Shown piece by piece: positions 44,655-52,536 of a DNA stretch of 64,000 bases. Within the stretch, counting starts at the first letter, position 1; the number at the start of each line of letters is the position of its first letter. Below the pieces are notes generated by a model. The model was not told where the DNA came from and searched no databases. It saw only the letters and a list, made by a program, of their open reading frames with translations. The DNA is taken from IMG/VR virus record IMGVR_UViG_3300047498_000060, positions 119,296 to 183,295 of that record; one strand, given 5' to 3'. This DNA is from a virus. The position numbers were made by a program, and so were the translations under genes.

Positions 44655-46721
44655 ATGGCGACGTGGAACATCGAGCTTCCGACTGCCGACTGGTATCTGC
44701 CTGGTGACGAACGCATGGATGGCCTCGTGCGCGAAGTCACGGATCAAGACATCACTGCCATCGACACTGAGACCACCGGTCTCTGCGTCTTTCGCGATGT
44801 CCCCCTATACTGGTCGCTGGCGTGGGGCGAGAACCGCCGCTGCGCAATGCCCATCGCGACGCTCCCGTACTTCGAGCGCGCCTTCCGTGACCCCAGTCAT
44901 GCCTGGGTCTTCGCCAACGCGAAGTTCGACGCGCACATGCTGGCCAACCGCGGCGTTGTTCTCGCAGGCGACTGGTACGACGTGGCCGTCATGCACGCAC
45001 TCCTCTACGAGGAGGAATCGCACAAGCTCAAGGACATGGCCAAAGAGGTCCTTGGCTGGACCTGGCGAGACTTCTTCGACGTCTTCAAGCGCCTGGCTCT
45101 CCCCGACTACTCGCAGGCTCCGAAGATCCTTCGTGGAGGCCGCTTGGGTGCGCAGCCCACGCGCCCCGAGACCAACGCAGAGATGTTCATGCGCACGGAG
45201 CGCGACAACCTCTACGAGCTTGTCGACTACGCCTCGAACGACGCGTTCGGGACGCTGAAGATCTTCTGGGCGCTGCTCAAGGAGCTCCAGGCCTGCAACA
45301 TCTACACGCTCTACCCCGAGTGGCTGCGGACGATGGCAGACCTCTTCTTCAAGACCGAGGTGCCGTACACCAAGGTCCTCTGGCAGACGGAGCGCAACGG
45401 CTTCTACGTCGACAAGGACTACTTGGTCGGTGTCGGAACGCCGATGGGGGAGGAGCTCAACGACCTGAACCGCGAGATCACCCGTCTTGCTGCGCAGGTG
45501 GGGATAGTGGGCTTCAACCCCAAGTCCGTGGACGACCTGCGGAAGTACTTCATCGACATCAAGGGGCTCCGGCCGCTGATGATGACGAAGGGCGGCAAGA
45601 GCGGGAACAAGCAGGCCTCCATCGACAAGGGATTCCTCGAGCACTACGAGCACGAGGACGACATGGCCCACGTTCTCATGCGCCACCGTCAGCTCTCGAA
45701 GTTGAAGGGCACGTACATCGACAACATCGACGAGTTCCGCGACAACAACGGGCGCATCCACACGAAGTACAACCAGGACGTGGCACGTACGGGTCGTCTC
45801 TCCTCAAGCGAGCCCAACATCCAGAACATCCCGAAACCCGACAGCGACAAGTTCAAGTTACGCGGAGCCTTCAAGCCCCAGCCGAACGCCGGCACCTGCC
45901 TCATCGTCGGAGACTACAGCGCACTCGAGATGCGTCTTCTCGCGTGCGCCACGGTCACGAGCGAGCTCCCCAAGGGCGCTGAGGACATGATTCAGATCTT
46001 CCTCGACGGCAAGGACATCCACATGGGCAACGCGGCCATGGTGTTCGGGCCGCTAGTGAAGCAACGCTACGGCTGGGACCTGACCTACGACTTCATCAAG
46101 GAAGCGAAGAAGATCGACGGCCAGGTGAAGGAGGGCAAGCTGCCTGCGGAGGCGATGACTGAGCGGCACCAGATGGCGCTCACCTTCCGCTCACAGATCA
46201 AGGCCACAGCCTTCGGGATCAACTATGGACTGAAGGAGGGCAAGCTCGGTCGTCAGCTCGGCATCACCAAGGCCGCCGCGAAGGACGTCATTGACCAGTA
46301 CATGGCGGCCTACCCGGCGGTGGACAAGTTCTACAAGGACGCCATCGCCGAGGCGCGCAAGCTCGGTTCTTCGTGGACCGTGCTCGGCCGCCGTCGCACG
46401 CACAACGCCATCAACTCTCCGAACACGATGGACCGGTGGTCGGAAGAACGGAAGGCAGTGTCGATGGCCATCCAGGGGACGGCCGCCGACGTCGTGCGCC
46501 TCGCCATGATCAACATCAGCAACGCGCGCCTCGACTACAAGTACGGCTGCCACATGATCCTCCAGGTGCACGACGAGCTCGGCTTCGAGTGTCCTCGTGA
46601 GACCGCGGAGGAGGCGCGCAAGGAGATCCAGTACCTCATGGAGCACGCCCTCCCCACGCAGCTGGCGGTACCCCTCGAGGTGTCGCTGGGCATCGGTGAC
46701 GCATGGAACACGGCGAAATGA
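44655..46721 (+). CDS. Family A DNA polymerase with 3'-5' exonuclease
   Basis: 688 residues from the ATG at 44655 (a GTG at 44646 would add three). The exonuclease domain has AIDTETTG (near 37), NAKFDAHML and DYASNDAFG. The polymerase domain has motif A DYSALEMRLLA (near 420), motif B KATAFGINYGLKEG (near 516) and motif C ILQVHDELGFE (near 637). No 5' nuclease domain is present, as in T7-like enzymes. It is the likely replicative polymerase and follows directly after a strong terminator. Confidence 0.95.
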   Translation: MATWNIELPTADWYLPGDERMDGLVREVTDQDITAIDTETTGLCVFRDVPLYWSLAWGENRRCAMPIATLPYFERAFRDPSHAWVFANAKFDAHMLANRGVVLAGDWYDVAVMHALLYEEESHKLKDMAKEVLGWTWRDFFDVFKRLALPDYSQAPKILRGGRLGAQPTRPETNAEMFMRTERDNLYELVDYASNDAFGTLKIFWALLKELQACNIYTLYPEWLRTMADLFFKTEVPYTKVLWQTERNGFYVDKDYLVGVGTPMGEELNDLNREITRLAAQVGIVGFNPKSVDDLRKYFIDIKGLRPLMMTKGGKSGNKQASIDKGFLEHYEHEDDMAHVLMRHRQLSKLKGTYIDNIDEFRDNNGRIHTKYNQDVARTGRLSSSEPNIQNIPKPDSDKFKLRGAFKPQPNAGTCLIVGDYSALEMRLLACATVTSELPKGAEDMIQIFLDGKDIHMGNAAMVFGPLVKQRYGWDLTYDFIKEAKKIDGQVKEGKLPAEAMTERHQMALTFRSQIKATAFGINYGLKEGKLGRQLGITKAAAKDVIDQYMAAYPAVDKFYKDAIAEARKLGSSWTVLGRRRTHNAINSPNTMDRWSEERKAVSMAIQGTAADVVRLAMINISNARLDYKYGCHMILQVHDELGFECPRETAEEARKEIQYLMEHALPTQLAVPLEVSLGIGDAWNTAK

Positions 46722-47236
46722 AGGGCAAGAACATGGCCAAGAAGACCACAAGAACGACGGCACCCAAGCGTGCGCCAATCAGCAGTCAGAACGAGATTGA
46801 CACGTTCCTCCACTGCGGCCTCTGCTTGGAGGAGCTAAATGCGGGGGTAGGGAAGTTTCCTGCCGGTGTCCCGCGTACCGCGCAGCACTACGCCAGGCTC
46901 GAAGTGGGTTACACACCCACCGGGCTGCAGGTGCGTTGCGTACGGCATGACGTGAACGTCATCCACCTCGATTTCGCTGGACAGAAGTTCCACGCGAACA
47001 CCTCGCGCGCCTGCTGGGCGTGTCCCGAGTGTGGTGCCGGCTTTCAGAAGCACGGCACCGGCCCCAAGGCGCGCGCCGCGTGCAAGTTCCCCCCGGAGGA
47101 GAAGCGCACCTGCATGGGGTTCCGCTGCTACTGCCGCAACGACGTTCCGCACTCACACGCGAAGAACAAGGACTGTCCCAAGGCCCACTGCGGATGCTGC
47201 GGGTACTTGGGACCCTTCACGGAGAAGAAGGCATGA
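46718..47236 (+). CDS. Cys-rich zinc-finger protein
   Basis: 172 residues from an ATG coupled to the polymerase stop (ATGA); an ATG at 46733 is also possible. Cys pairs occur as CGLC, CWACPEC, CRCYC-like (GFRCYC), CPKAHCGCC. Two or more zinc sites are likely in the C-terminal half. The N-terminus is basic. Its coupling to polymerase suggests a DNA-binding accessory, but no family was recognised. Confidence 0.65.
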   Translation: MKGKNMAKKTTRTTAPKRAPISSQNEIDTFLHCGLCLEELNAGVGKFPAGVPRTAQHYARLEVGYTPTGLQVRCVRHDVNVIHLDFAGQKFHANTSRACWACPECGAGFQKHGTGPKARAACKFPPEEKRTCMGFRCYCRNDVPHSHAKNKDCPKAHCGCCGYLGPFTEKKA

Positions 47237-47397
47237 CCGTCTACGAAGAGTATCGCTGGCACACAGTGATGGTTTTCATGGCCATCGGTGCCCTCATTCT
47301 GGGCGGCATGTACATCAACAACTGCGGTGAGTGCGAGGCCAGGGGCGGAGCCTACGTTCAAACCGCCTTGGGCTTCGCCTGCGTGGAGAAGAAGTGA
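47233..47397 (+). CDS. Small single-span membrane protein
   Basis: 54 residues from an ATG coupled to the previous stop. Residues 9-28 (WHTVMVFMAIGALILGGMYI) form one membrane segment, followed by a short domain with three Cys (NNCGECEARGG, GFACVE) that could form a disulfide outside the cytoplasm. The stop overlaps the GTG start of the HU/IHF-like gene. No family recognised. Confidence 0.65.
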   Translation: MTVYEEYRWHTVMVFMAIGALILGGMYINNCGECEARGGAYVQTALGFACVEKK

Positions 47398-47729
47398 ACA
47401 AGAACGAGCTCGACAGAAGAACCTCCAACCAGATCGACCTGCCCATCCACAAGGTGCGTGAGATCACCACTGAGTTCTTGAGGCAGATCATCAAAGGCCT
47501 CCTCGAGCGCGGCGTCGGGGGCATCGTGCAGCTCGACGACTTCGGCACCCTTCACATCTCTCGTCGCGTAGGTCTCCTAAACGACAACCCGGTCGTGAAG
47601 TACTATGTGAACCTACGCAGAGCCGAGGCTCTCACGCGTGCGTTACGCGCGAAGTTCGGCAAGACACAAAAGGAGATTCGTCATAGCCGAGCAGTTCGTC
47701 AAAGAGCAATGAAGCGCACAGAGAAGTAG
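47394..47729 (+). CDS. HU/IHF-like DNA-binding protein
   Basis: 111 residues from a GTG coupled to the previous stop. The helical dimerisation half (VREITTEFLRQIIKGLLE) is followed by the conserved GGIVQLDDFGTLHISRR strand-turn, the landmark of HU/IHF. A basic tail of about 35 residues extends the family's usual 90. It would bend phage DNA during replication, recombination or packaging. A perfect inverted repeat overlaps its stop codon. Confidence 0.75.
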   Translation: MNKNELDRRTSNQIDLPIHKVREITTEFLRQIIKGLLERGVGGIVQLDDFGTLHISRRVGLLNDNPVVKYYVNLRRAEALTRALRAKFGKTQKEIRHSRAVRQRAMKRTEK

Positions 47730-47747
47730 CGCGCGACTTCTCTGTGC
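47716..47747 (+). repeat. 12-bp perfect inverted repeat before an HNH gene
   Basis: GCACAGAGAAGT (47716-47727) and ACTTCTCTGTGC (47736-47747), separated by AGCGCGCG. It spans the stop of the HU/IHF-like gene and ends 11 bases before the HNH start. No U-tract follows, so a terminator is less likely than a hairpin that limits HNH translation or an endonuclease/protein binding site. Confidence 0.6.
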
Positions 47748-47758
47748 TACACTAAGGC

Positions 47759-48232
47759 ATGGCTGCCGAATCCGAGAGAAAGAAACGTCAGTACCTACGC
47801 AGCGTGGCTCTGGGTCTGTGTCCCAGGTGCAACCAACGAAAGCCCGCCAAGAGCAAGAAGACGTGTCGGACCTGCAGCAATGACCGTCTCGAGCGGTACT
47901 ACGAAAACAAGGAACACCAGCTACTGCAGCAACGTGCGTATCGGCAGCGACTGAGGGATGAAACGTACGCCGTGTATGGAACTCACTGCTCTTGCTGCGG
48001 AGAAGCACGCGTAGAGTTCCTTCAGATCGATCACGTGCACGGCACGGGAGCAATCCACCGCAGAACGATCGGACGTGCATCCCATTCCCTGTTCATCTGG
48101 CTACGGCGTAACAACTACCCGGCCGGGTTTCGCATACTCTGTGCAAACTGTAACTTCTCCAGAGGAACCAAGGGCTATTGCCCCCATGAAAAGGAGCAAG
48201 AAGATGAACGAAACAGAAAAGTACGCCGTTGA
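47759..48232 (+). CDS. HNH homing endonuclease
   Basis: 157 residues, ribosome site TAAGG. The N-terminus has a Cys zinc knuckle (LCPRCNQRK, CRTCSN). The HNH core is CSCCGEARVEFLQIDHVHG, and LCANCNFSRG closes it, a complete zinc-bound HNH of the phage type. It is inserted in the replication block between the HU/IHF-like gene and a small zinc-ribbon gene, whose start it overlaps by about 29 bases. Confidence 0.88.
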   Translation: MAAESERKKRQYLRSVALGLCPRCNQRKPAKSKKTCRTCSNDRLERYYENKEHQLLQQRAYRQRLRDETYAVYGTHCSCCGEARVEFLQIDHVHGTGAIHRRTIGRASHSLFIWLRRNNYPAGFRILCANCNFSRGTKGYCPHEKEQEDERNRKVRR

Positions 48233-48371
48233 TGAGAACGTCGATCAAGAGCAGCTCGAGAAGCAGGCCGCAAGCGGATGCCCCGTGTGCGGTAAGAAGG
48301 TCGAACGCCACGGCAACGTGCTGATGTGCCCAACCCATGGGTCTGAACCCTTCGAGAACAAGAGGAAGTAG
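48204..48371 (+). CDS. Small zinc-ribbon protein
   Basis: 55 residues from the ATG at 48204, behind AAGGAG (an ATG at 48186 is also in frame). The C-terminal half has CPVCGKKVERHGNVLMCPTHG, a treble-clef or ribbon zinc site. The stop abuts the RecA-like start. Small zinc-ribbon proteins are common in phage operons; the role here is unknown. Its 5' end lies in the HNH gene, so the HNH insertion probably carried or shaped this start. Confidence 0.65.
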   Translation: MNETEKYAVDENVDQEQLEKQAASGCPVCGKKVERHGNVLMCPTHGSEPFENKRK

Positions 48372-49622
48372 ATGAGCCGACTGTCCGTCGCCGAGATCAG
48401 CAAGCAGGTTGCAAAGCTACAAGCAGGTCTGAACCGCACCGCCGCCGAGAAAGGAGCGACGGTGTGCACCAGCATCGACCTGGCTCCCAACGTCTACTTC
48501 ACGCGTCGGCCGAGTGGGATTCCTGAGCTTGACATCCACCTCGGCGGCGGACTTCCGGCGGGAGGGCTCTCGTATCTGAGCGGCCCGGATGGAAGCTTCA
48601 AGTCGAGTTTGCTCTACCACTTCATCGCGGAAAACCAGCGCATCTGGGGCGAGCGCTCCTGCGTGGCCCTCGGAGTGAGCGAGGCCGCACCCGACCACTT
48701 CTGGATGCGGAAGTGCGGCGTGCAGATCGCCATCCCCGAGGAGATGATTGCCGAGCGCGTAGTGATGCGGAAGCACAACGGGCTCCCACCCTTCACGAAG
48801 GACGAGCTCAAGGCCTTCCGTGCACCCACCGTCGGCAAGGTCATGCTCCTGCGTGGGGCCACCGGCGAGGAGCTCCTCGAGGCCATCCTCCAGTTCTTCG
48901 ACTGGGGTGGCTGCGACCTCCTGATGCTCGACTCTGTGTCCGCTGTCCTCCCCGAAGCCGACGCCGACAAGAGCCTCGACGAAAACCAGAAAAGAGCCGC
49001 GGCAGCTGGCCTCCTCACCAAGTTCTTCCAGCACTACCTGAACGGGACGACCGGCTACAGCGGCGCGAACAAGACCACGGTCATCTTCACATCGCAGGTG
49101 CGCTCGAACTCGAAGAAGGCCGAGGCGCCGGCGCACATCGCGAAGTACCTCTCCGACTACGCCCCCCAGGGCGCGTGGGCCGCGAAACACGGCAAGCTCA
49201 TCGACATCCTGATGAAGCCGGGCGAGAAGGAGAAAGAGAAGGTCGCCAACGAACCGCTGTCCCTGGGCGCCGCCGTCGAGCAGAAGAAGCGCCTCACCCA
49301 GACCGGCAAGCTGGTGCGGTACGAGATCCTCAAGGGCAAGGCCGGCATCCACGAGGGCATCACCGGCGAGTTCCCGTTCTCCTTCTCCGAGAACGTGGAC
49401 AAGCAGCGCCTGCTCATCATGACGGGCCTCCGTCTCGGCATCGCTGAGGAGAAGAACGGGCTCGTGACGTACTACGACTTGAAGAGCCGAACTCCCATCC
49501 CCGAGCTCGAGAAGCGTCCGATGGACGAGCTCGCTGCCATGCTGCGCGCGAACTTCGAGATGGAACTCTCGCTCCGCCTCATGACTCTCGCCAGCGTGGG
49601 CATTGAGTGCGCCTATCGCTGA
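48372..49622 (+). CDS. RecA-like recombinase
   Basis: 416 residues. Walker A is GPDGSFKSS (71-79) and Walker B is LLMLDSVSAVLP. The loop region and the FTSQVRSNS segment match RecA/UvsX-type strand-exchange proteins. The conserved RecA core is followed by a C-terminal domain of about 120 residues. It should form filaments on ssDNA and drive recombination-dependent replication and repair. Two resolvase genes and a Cas4/RecB-like nuclease follow, in keeping with a recombination module. Confidence 0.9.
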   Translation: MSRLSVAEISKQVAKLQAGLNRTAAEKGATVCTSIDLAPNVYFTRRPSGIPELDIHLGGGLPAGGLSYLSGPDGSFKSSLLYHFIAENQRIWGERSCVALGVSEAAPDHFWMRKCGVQIAIPEEMIAERVVMRKHNGLPPFTKDELKAFRAPTVGKVMLLRGATGEELLEAILQFFDWGGCDLLMLDSVSAVLPEADADKSLDENQKRAAAAGLLTKFFQHYLNGTTGYSGANKTTVIFTSQVRSNSKKAEAPAHIAKYLSDYAPQGAWAAKHGKLIDILMKPGEKEKEKVANEPLSLGAAVEQKKRLTQTGKLVRYEILKGKAGIHEGITGEFPFSFSENVDKQRLLIMTGLRLGIAEEKNGLVTYYDLKSRTPIPELEKRPMDELAAMLRANFEMELSLRLMTLASVGIECAYR

Positions 49623-50167
49623 GCCTGGAAGCGCACGAGGGGGAGTGCAGCCGCTGCGAGGCGAAGGGTCAGGTCATCCTTCACTTTGCAGTGACGACCG
49701 AGGAGGAGGTCGGTGACCTGCCGGCCTTGTGCGTGGCCTGCGCCATCAAAGGCGGCGAGATCACCACCTTCCTGGCGCCTCTCGTCGAGAAGCCCTCGAG
49801 AAGGAAGGCGTTCAAGAAGGCGAAGAAGACCTCACTGAAACAGGAGGTGGAGGTCTGCGAGCTCCTTGGCGCGCGCACTCAGCCCGGCTCCGGCAACCAG
49901 GCCGGGGCCAAGGGAGACGGCAGAAGGAAGGGTGAGCTCCGCATCGAGGCGAAGTTCACGAAGGCCGAGTCTTACAGCCTAAAGCTCGAGGAACTCGGCA
50001 AGCTAATGGGTGAGGCGGCACAGGGAGAGCTCCCAGTGTTCGTCATAGACTACCTCGATCCGGGGACAAGCAAGCTGCGGGACCGCTATGCAGTCCTTCC
50101 GTTCGCAGACGCACAGGAACTCATCGAGCTCAGGAGAGAGAAGAATGCCACTACGAAGCATCGCTGA
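49607..50167 (+). CDS. Holliday junction resolvase-like nuclease (Hjc/PD-(D/E)XK type)
   Basis: 186 residues from a GTG that overlaps the RecA-like end by 16 bases. The N-terminus has a zinc knuckle (CSRCEAKG, CVACAIKG). The nuclease core reads QEVEVCELLGARTQPGSGN, then GDGR and RIEAKFTKAESYSLKLEEL, the layout of Hjc-like resolvases (E, D, ExK). It would cut recombination or packaging junctions. Start is inferred from overlap; no ATG fits better. Confidence 0.75.
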   Translation: MRLSLSLEAHEGECSRCEAKGQVILHFAVTTEEEVGDLPALCVACAIKGGEITTFLAPLVEKPSRRKAFKKAKKTSLKQEVEVCELLGARTQPGSGNQAGAKGDGRRKGELRIEAKFTKAESYSLKLEELGKLMGEAAQGELPVFVIDYLDPGTSKLRDRYAVLPFADAQELIELRREKNATTKHR

Positions 50168-51026
50168 CCTAAACGGTCCGCCTGACGAGATCGCCCGGCG
50201 GATCAACCAAGCGAAGCAGCTGTCCGTCCTCTACGACACCTACGTCAACACAACGCAGGACGGCCACGAGCGCGAGCCCGGCATCCACGCCTCAGAGCTC
50301 TACCCCTGCCTGCGCCAGCCGGTCTACTCGTTGACCAACACCCCACGGAAGCCGAATGTCCGGAAGTACTGGAAGCAGCGCTTCAAGATGGGGCAGAAGA
50401 TCCACGACCTAGTGCAGGAGGACTTCGAGAAGATCTCTAAAGCCACTGTGCAGACCGAGGCTTTTCGCATCGCCACAGCGATGGCACTCCAGATGAACTG
50501 CCGCATCGAGTTCCAGAAGGAAGCCAAGGTCCATCCCAGACTTCAGGCCATCGCCGCGTACTGGAAGATCTACTCTGCGTGTGACGGCATCTTCACCTTC
50601 ATCGATCTGGACACCAACGAGGTCGTGCTCCGCGTTGGCCTCGAGATCAAGTCGGAGGCAATGGACGGCTACGCCGCACTCAAGGCTCCGAAGTTCGAGC
50701 ACATGAGGCAGGGCCACCTCTACATGGGCTGCTACGACCTGCCGCTCATGTGGTTCTTCTACATGAACAAGAACAACCAGAACAACACGAAATCAGAGTC
50801 TCCCTTCCTCGTAGTGTTCCAGCCGGAGATCTGGCAGGAGCTCGAACAGCGCTTCGTAGAGATCCACACGCACGCGGCCAACAGGACCCTCCCCGAAAGG
50901 ACTGAGACCATCATCTGCGAGTTCTGTGCGTGGAACTACACCTGCGAGCCCAAAGCCGAGAAGATCCAAGCGAAGCAACTCGTACGAGGCAAGAACGAAT
51001 CCCTCCGTCCACAAGGAAAGGTCTGA
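50145..51026 (+). CDS. Cas4/RecB-like PD-(D/E)XK nuclease with Fe-S type Cys
   Basis: 293 residues from the ATG at 50145, behind AGGAGAGAG. An N-terminal Cys lies in HASELYPCLRQP, and a C-terminal trio is in CEFCAWNYTCEP. This one-plus-three arrangement binds 4Fe-4S in Cas4/AddB-type nucleases. The active site is visible as a CDGIFTF strand (Asp) and GLEIKSEAM (ExK). It would resect DNA ends for the RecA-like protein. It overlaps the resolvase end by 23 bases. Confidence 0.78.
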   Translation: MPLRSIADLNGPPDEIARRINQAKQLSVLYDTYVNTTQDGHEREPGIHASELYPCLRQPVYSLTNTPRKPNVRKYWKQRFKMGQKIHDLVQEDFEKISKATVQTEAFRIATAMALQMNCRIEFQKEAKVHPRLQAIAAYWKIYSACDGIFTFIDLDTNEVVLRVGLEIKSEAMDGYAALKAPKFEHMRQGHLYMGCYDLPLMWFFYMNKNNQNNTKSESPFLVVFQPEIWQELEQRFVEIHTHAANRTLPERTETIICEFCAWNYTCEPKAEKIQAKQLVRGKNESLRPQGKV

Positions 51027-51027
51027 C

Positions 51028-51714
51028 ATGCGCGAACCTAGGCCGGCCCACAGCCCTCCCCCTCTCGACCAGCCGTACCCGCAACCTGGCGGGCTGCAGC
51101 TACCCCGAGACGTGGGCATCGCAGAGAGTACTGCAGCAGCCGTCGAACAGCGATGGAGCGCCACCATCGAACGAGTAAACGCGCGACTGCACGCTCAGGG
51201 CTTCTATGACGTCGCTCAGCCACAGCTTCAATGCCCCGAAGTCTCGACCGAGGCGCTGCTGTCCACGGACCTCCGCAGCTACACGGTCACCTACGCCGGG
51301 CAGCTGCAGTGGTACCGCTACACGGTGGTGCTGCTGGCGAAGGTGCGCGCCACGCTTCTCGGCGTCGAAAATGAGATGTCGGACATCGCTGCCAAGAAGC
51401 GCATCGAGTTCCGAAAACAGAACCAGACTGCGGCGAAGGCCGACAAGCTGGGCACCCAGGAGATGGCGGACCTCATCGATCAAGACCCCATCTACAACGA
51501 CCTCAAGCTCCAGGAGCAAGAGCTCACGCAGTACAAGCTACAGATCCAGGTGCGGGCCGAGACGCTCGAGGAATCGCTGAAGGTGGTCTCCAGGCAGATC
51601 GAGAATCGCAAAATGGAGACGAGCGCCGGCGGACGCGAACAGAATATGCCGTACGGCAACCGACCTCCAGGACCACAACCGCAGCCAGTTCAAGGGTGGA
51701 AACCGCACGGATGA
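51028..51714 (+). CDS. Coiled-coil protein of the recombination block
   Basis: 228 residues from the ATG at 51028, with AAGGAAAGG upstream. It has a Pro-rich start, then residues 110-205 form a long charged coiled coil, and a short Pro/Gly/Gln-rich tail ends it. Its stop overlaps the RusA-like start (ATGA). A recombination mediator or loader role is possible by position, but no family was recognised. Confidence 0.6.
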   Translation: MREPRPAHSPPPLDQPYPQPGGLQLPRDVGIAESTAAAVEQRWSATIERVNARLHAQGFYDVAQPQLQCPEVSTEALLSTDLRSYTVTYAGQLQWYRYTVVLLAKVRATLLGVENEMSDIAAKKRIEFRKQNQTAAKADKLGTQEMADLIDQDPIYNDLKLQEQELTQYKLQIQVRAETLEESLKVVSRQIENRKMETSAGGREQNMPYGNRPPGPQPQPVQGWKPHG

Positions 51715-52157
51715 TTCGACTCGAGCTGCCGTTCATACCGCCGTCGTCGAACAAGGCGTACTTCAACCTACCGACCGGAGGGCGCGGGCTCGCTACTGCG
51801 GGCAAGAAGTTCAAGAACGAGACCACGGCACACCTCGTGCGCACCTACCCGCAGGAGCTCCGCTTCTTCCAGGACAACAAGCCCTACCTAGTTCTAATCC
51901 GTTTCTTCTTCGAGGATGTGGAGACGAAGGGCTTCTCCAGCGGCAAAGCGAAGAACCGGTACAAAGTGTTCGACGGCGGCAATCGAACCAAGCTACTGGA
52001 AGACGTCCTCAAGGACGTGGGCGGCATCGACGACTCGCAAACGCTGACGTCGATCTGGGAGAAGAAGCAAGGTCTCCCTGAGCGCACGCTGCTTTGGGCC
52101 TGGAATATCGAGGAGGAGGCAACGCCGTTCGATGGAGCACTCGCAAGTCTCACCTAG
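51711..52157 (+). CDS. rusA: RusA-like Holliday junction resolvase
   Basis: 148 residues from the ATG at 51711, coupled to the upstream stop (a longer frame begins at 51696). The N-terminus PFIPPSSNKAYF and the central DGGNRTKLLEDVLKDVGGI followed by DDSQ match RusA, where conserved Asp residues bind the metal. It would cut Holliday junctions made by the RecA-like protein. It is the second resolvase type in this block. Confidence 0.85.
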   Translation: MIRLELPFIPPSSNKAYFNLPTGGRGLATAGKKFKNETTAHLVRTYPQELRFFQDNKPYLVLIRFFFEDVETKGFSSGKAKNRYKVFDGGNRTKLLEDVLKDVGGIDDSQTLTSIWEKKQGLPERTLLWAWNIEEEATPFDGALASLT

Positions 52158-52521
52158 CCTCGCAGTCGAGTACCTCTACAGCCTCTACGAGGGATGCAAT
52201 CACACCGAGCTCTACCAGATCGCGAGGGCCGCTGGCCACAACGTCCTACCCAGCCTCGATCGAGAAGCACTCATCCGCATCATCATCGGCGCCGAACAAC
52301 CGCCACCGCTCTTCGAGCACATCGTCGACGAGTATCGGCGCGCCATCATGGCCTTCGTCATCGACCACCGGAAGGCACTGGAAACGCAGATCAAGTGCCC
52401 TGCGCGTTCTTTCAAGCCCGACGCGTGCTTCGGATGTCTCGACCAACAGGTCTTCAGCTGCCTCGTAAGCAACCCCAATCAGCAACGACTCATCCAGCTC
52501 TACAAGAGAAAGCTCACGTAA
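52132..52521 (+). CDS. Small protein with C-terminal Cys cluster
   Basis: 129 residues, overlapping the RusA-like end by 26 bases. The first 85 residues are helical. The C-terminus has CPARSFKPDACFGCLDQQVFSC, a compact four-Cys cluster likely to bind zinc. Similar Cys-rich ends occur in small phage proteins, but no function was recognised. It is followed by the Pro/Gln-rich frameshift gene. Confidence 0.65.
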   Translation: MEHSQVSPSLAVEYLYSLYEGCNHTELYQIARAAGHNVLPSLDREALIRIIIGAEQPPPLFEHIVDEYRRAIMAFVIDHRKALETQIKCPARSFKPDACFGCLDQQVFSCLVSNPNQQRLIQLYKRKLT

Positions 52522-52536
52522 GGAGACCACCCCCGC

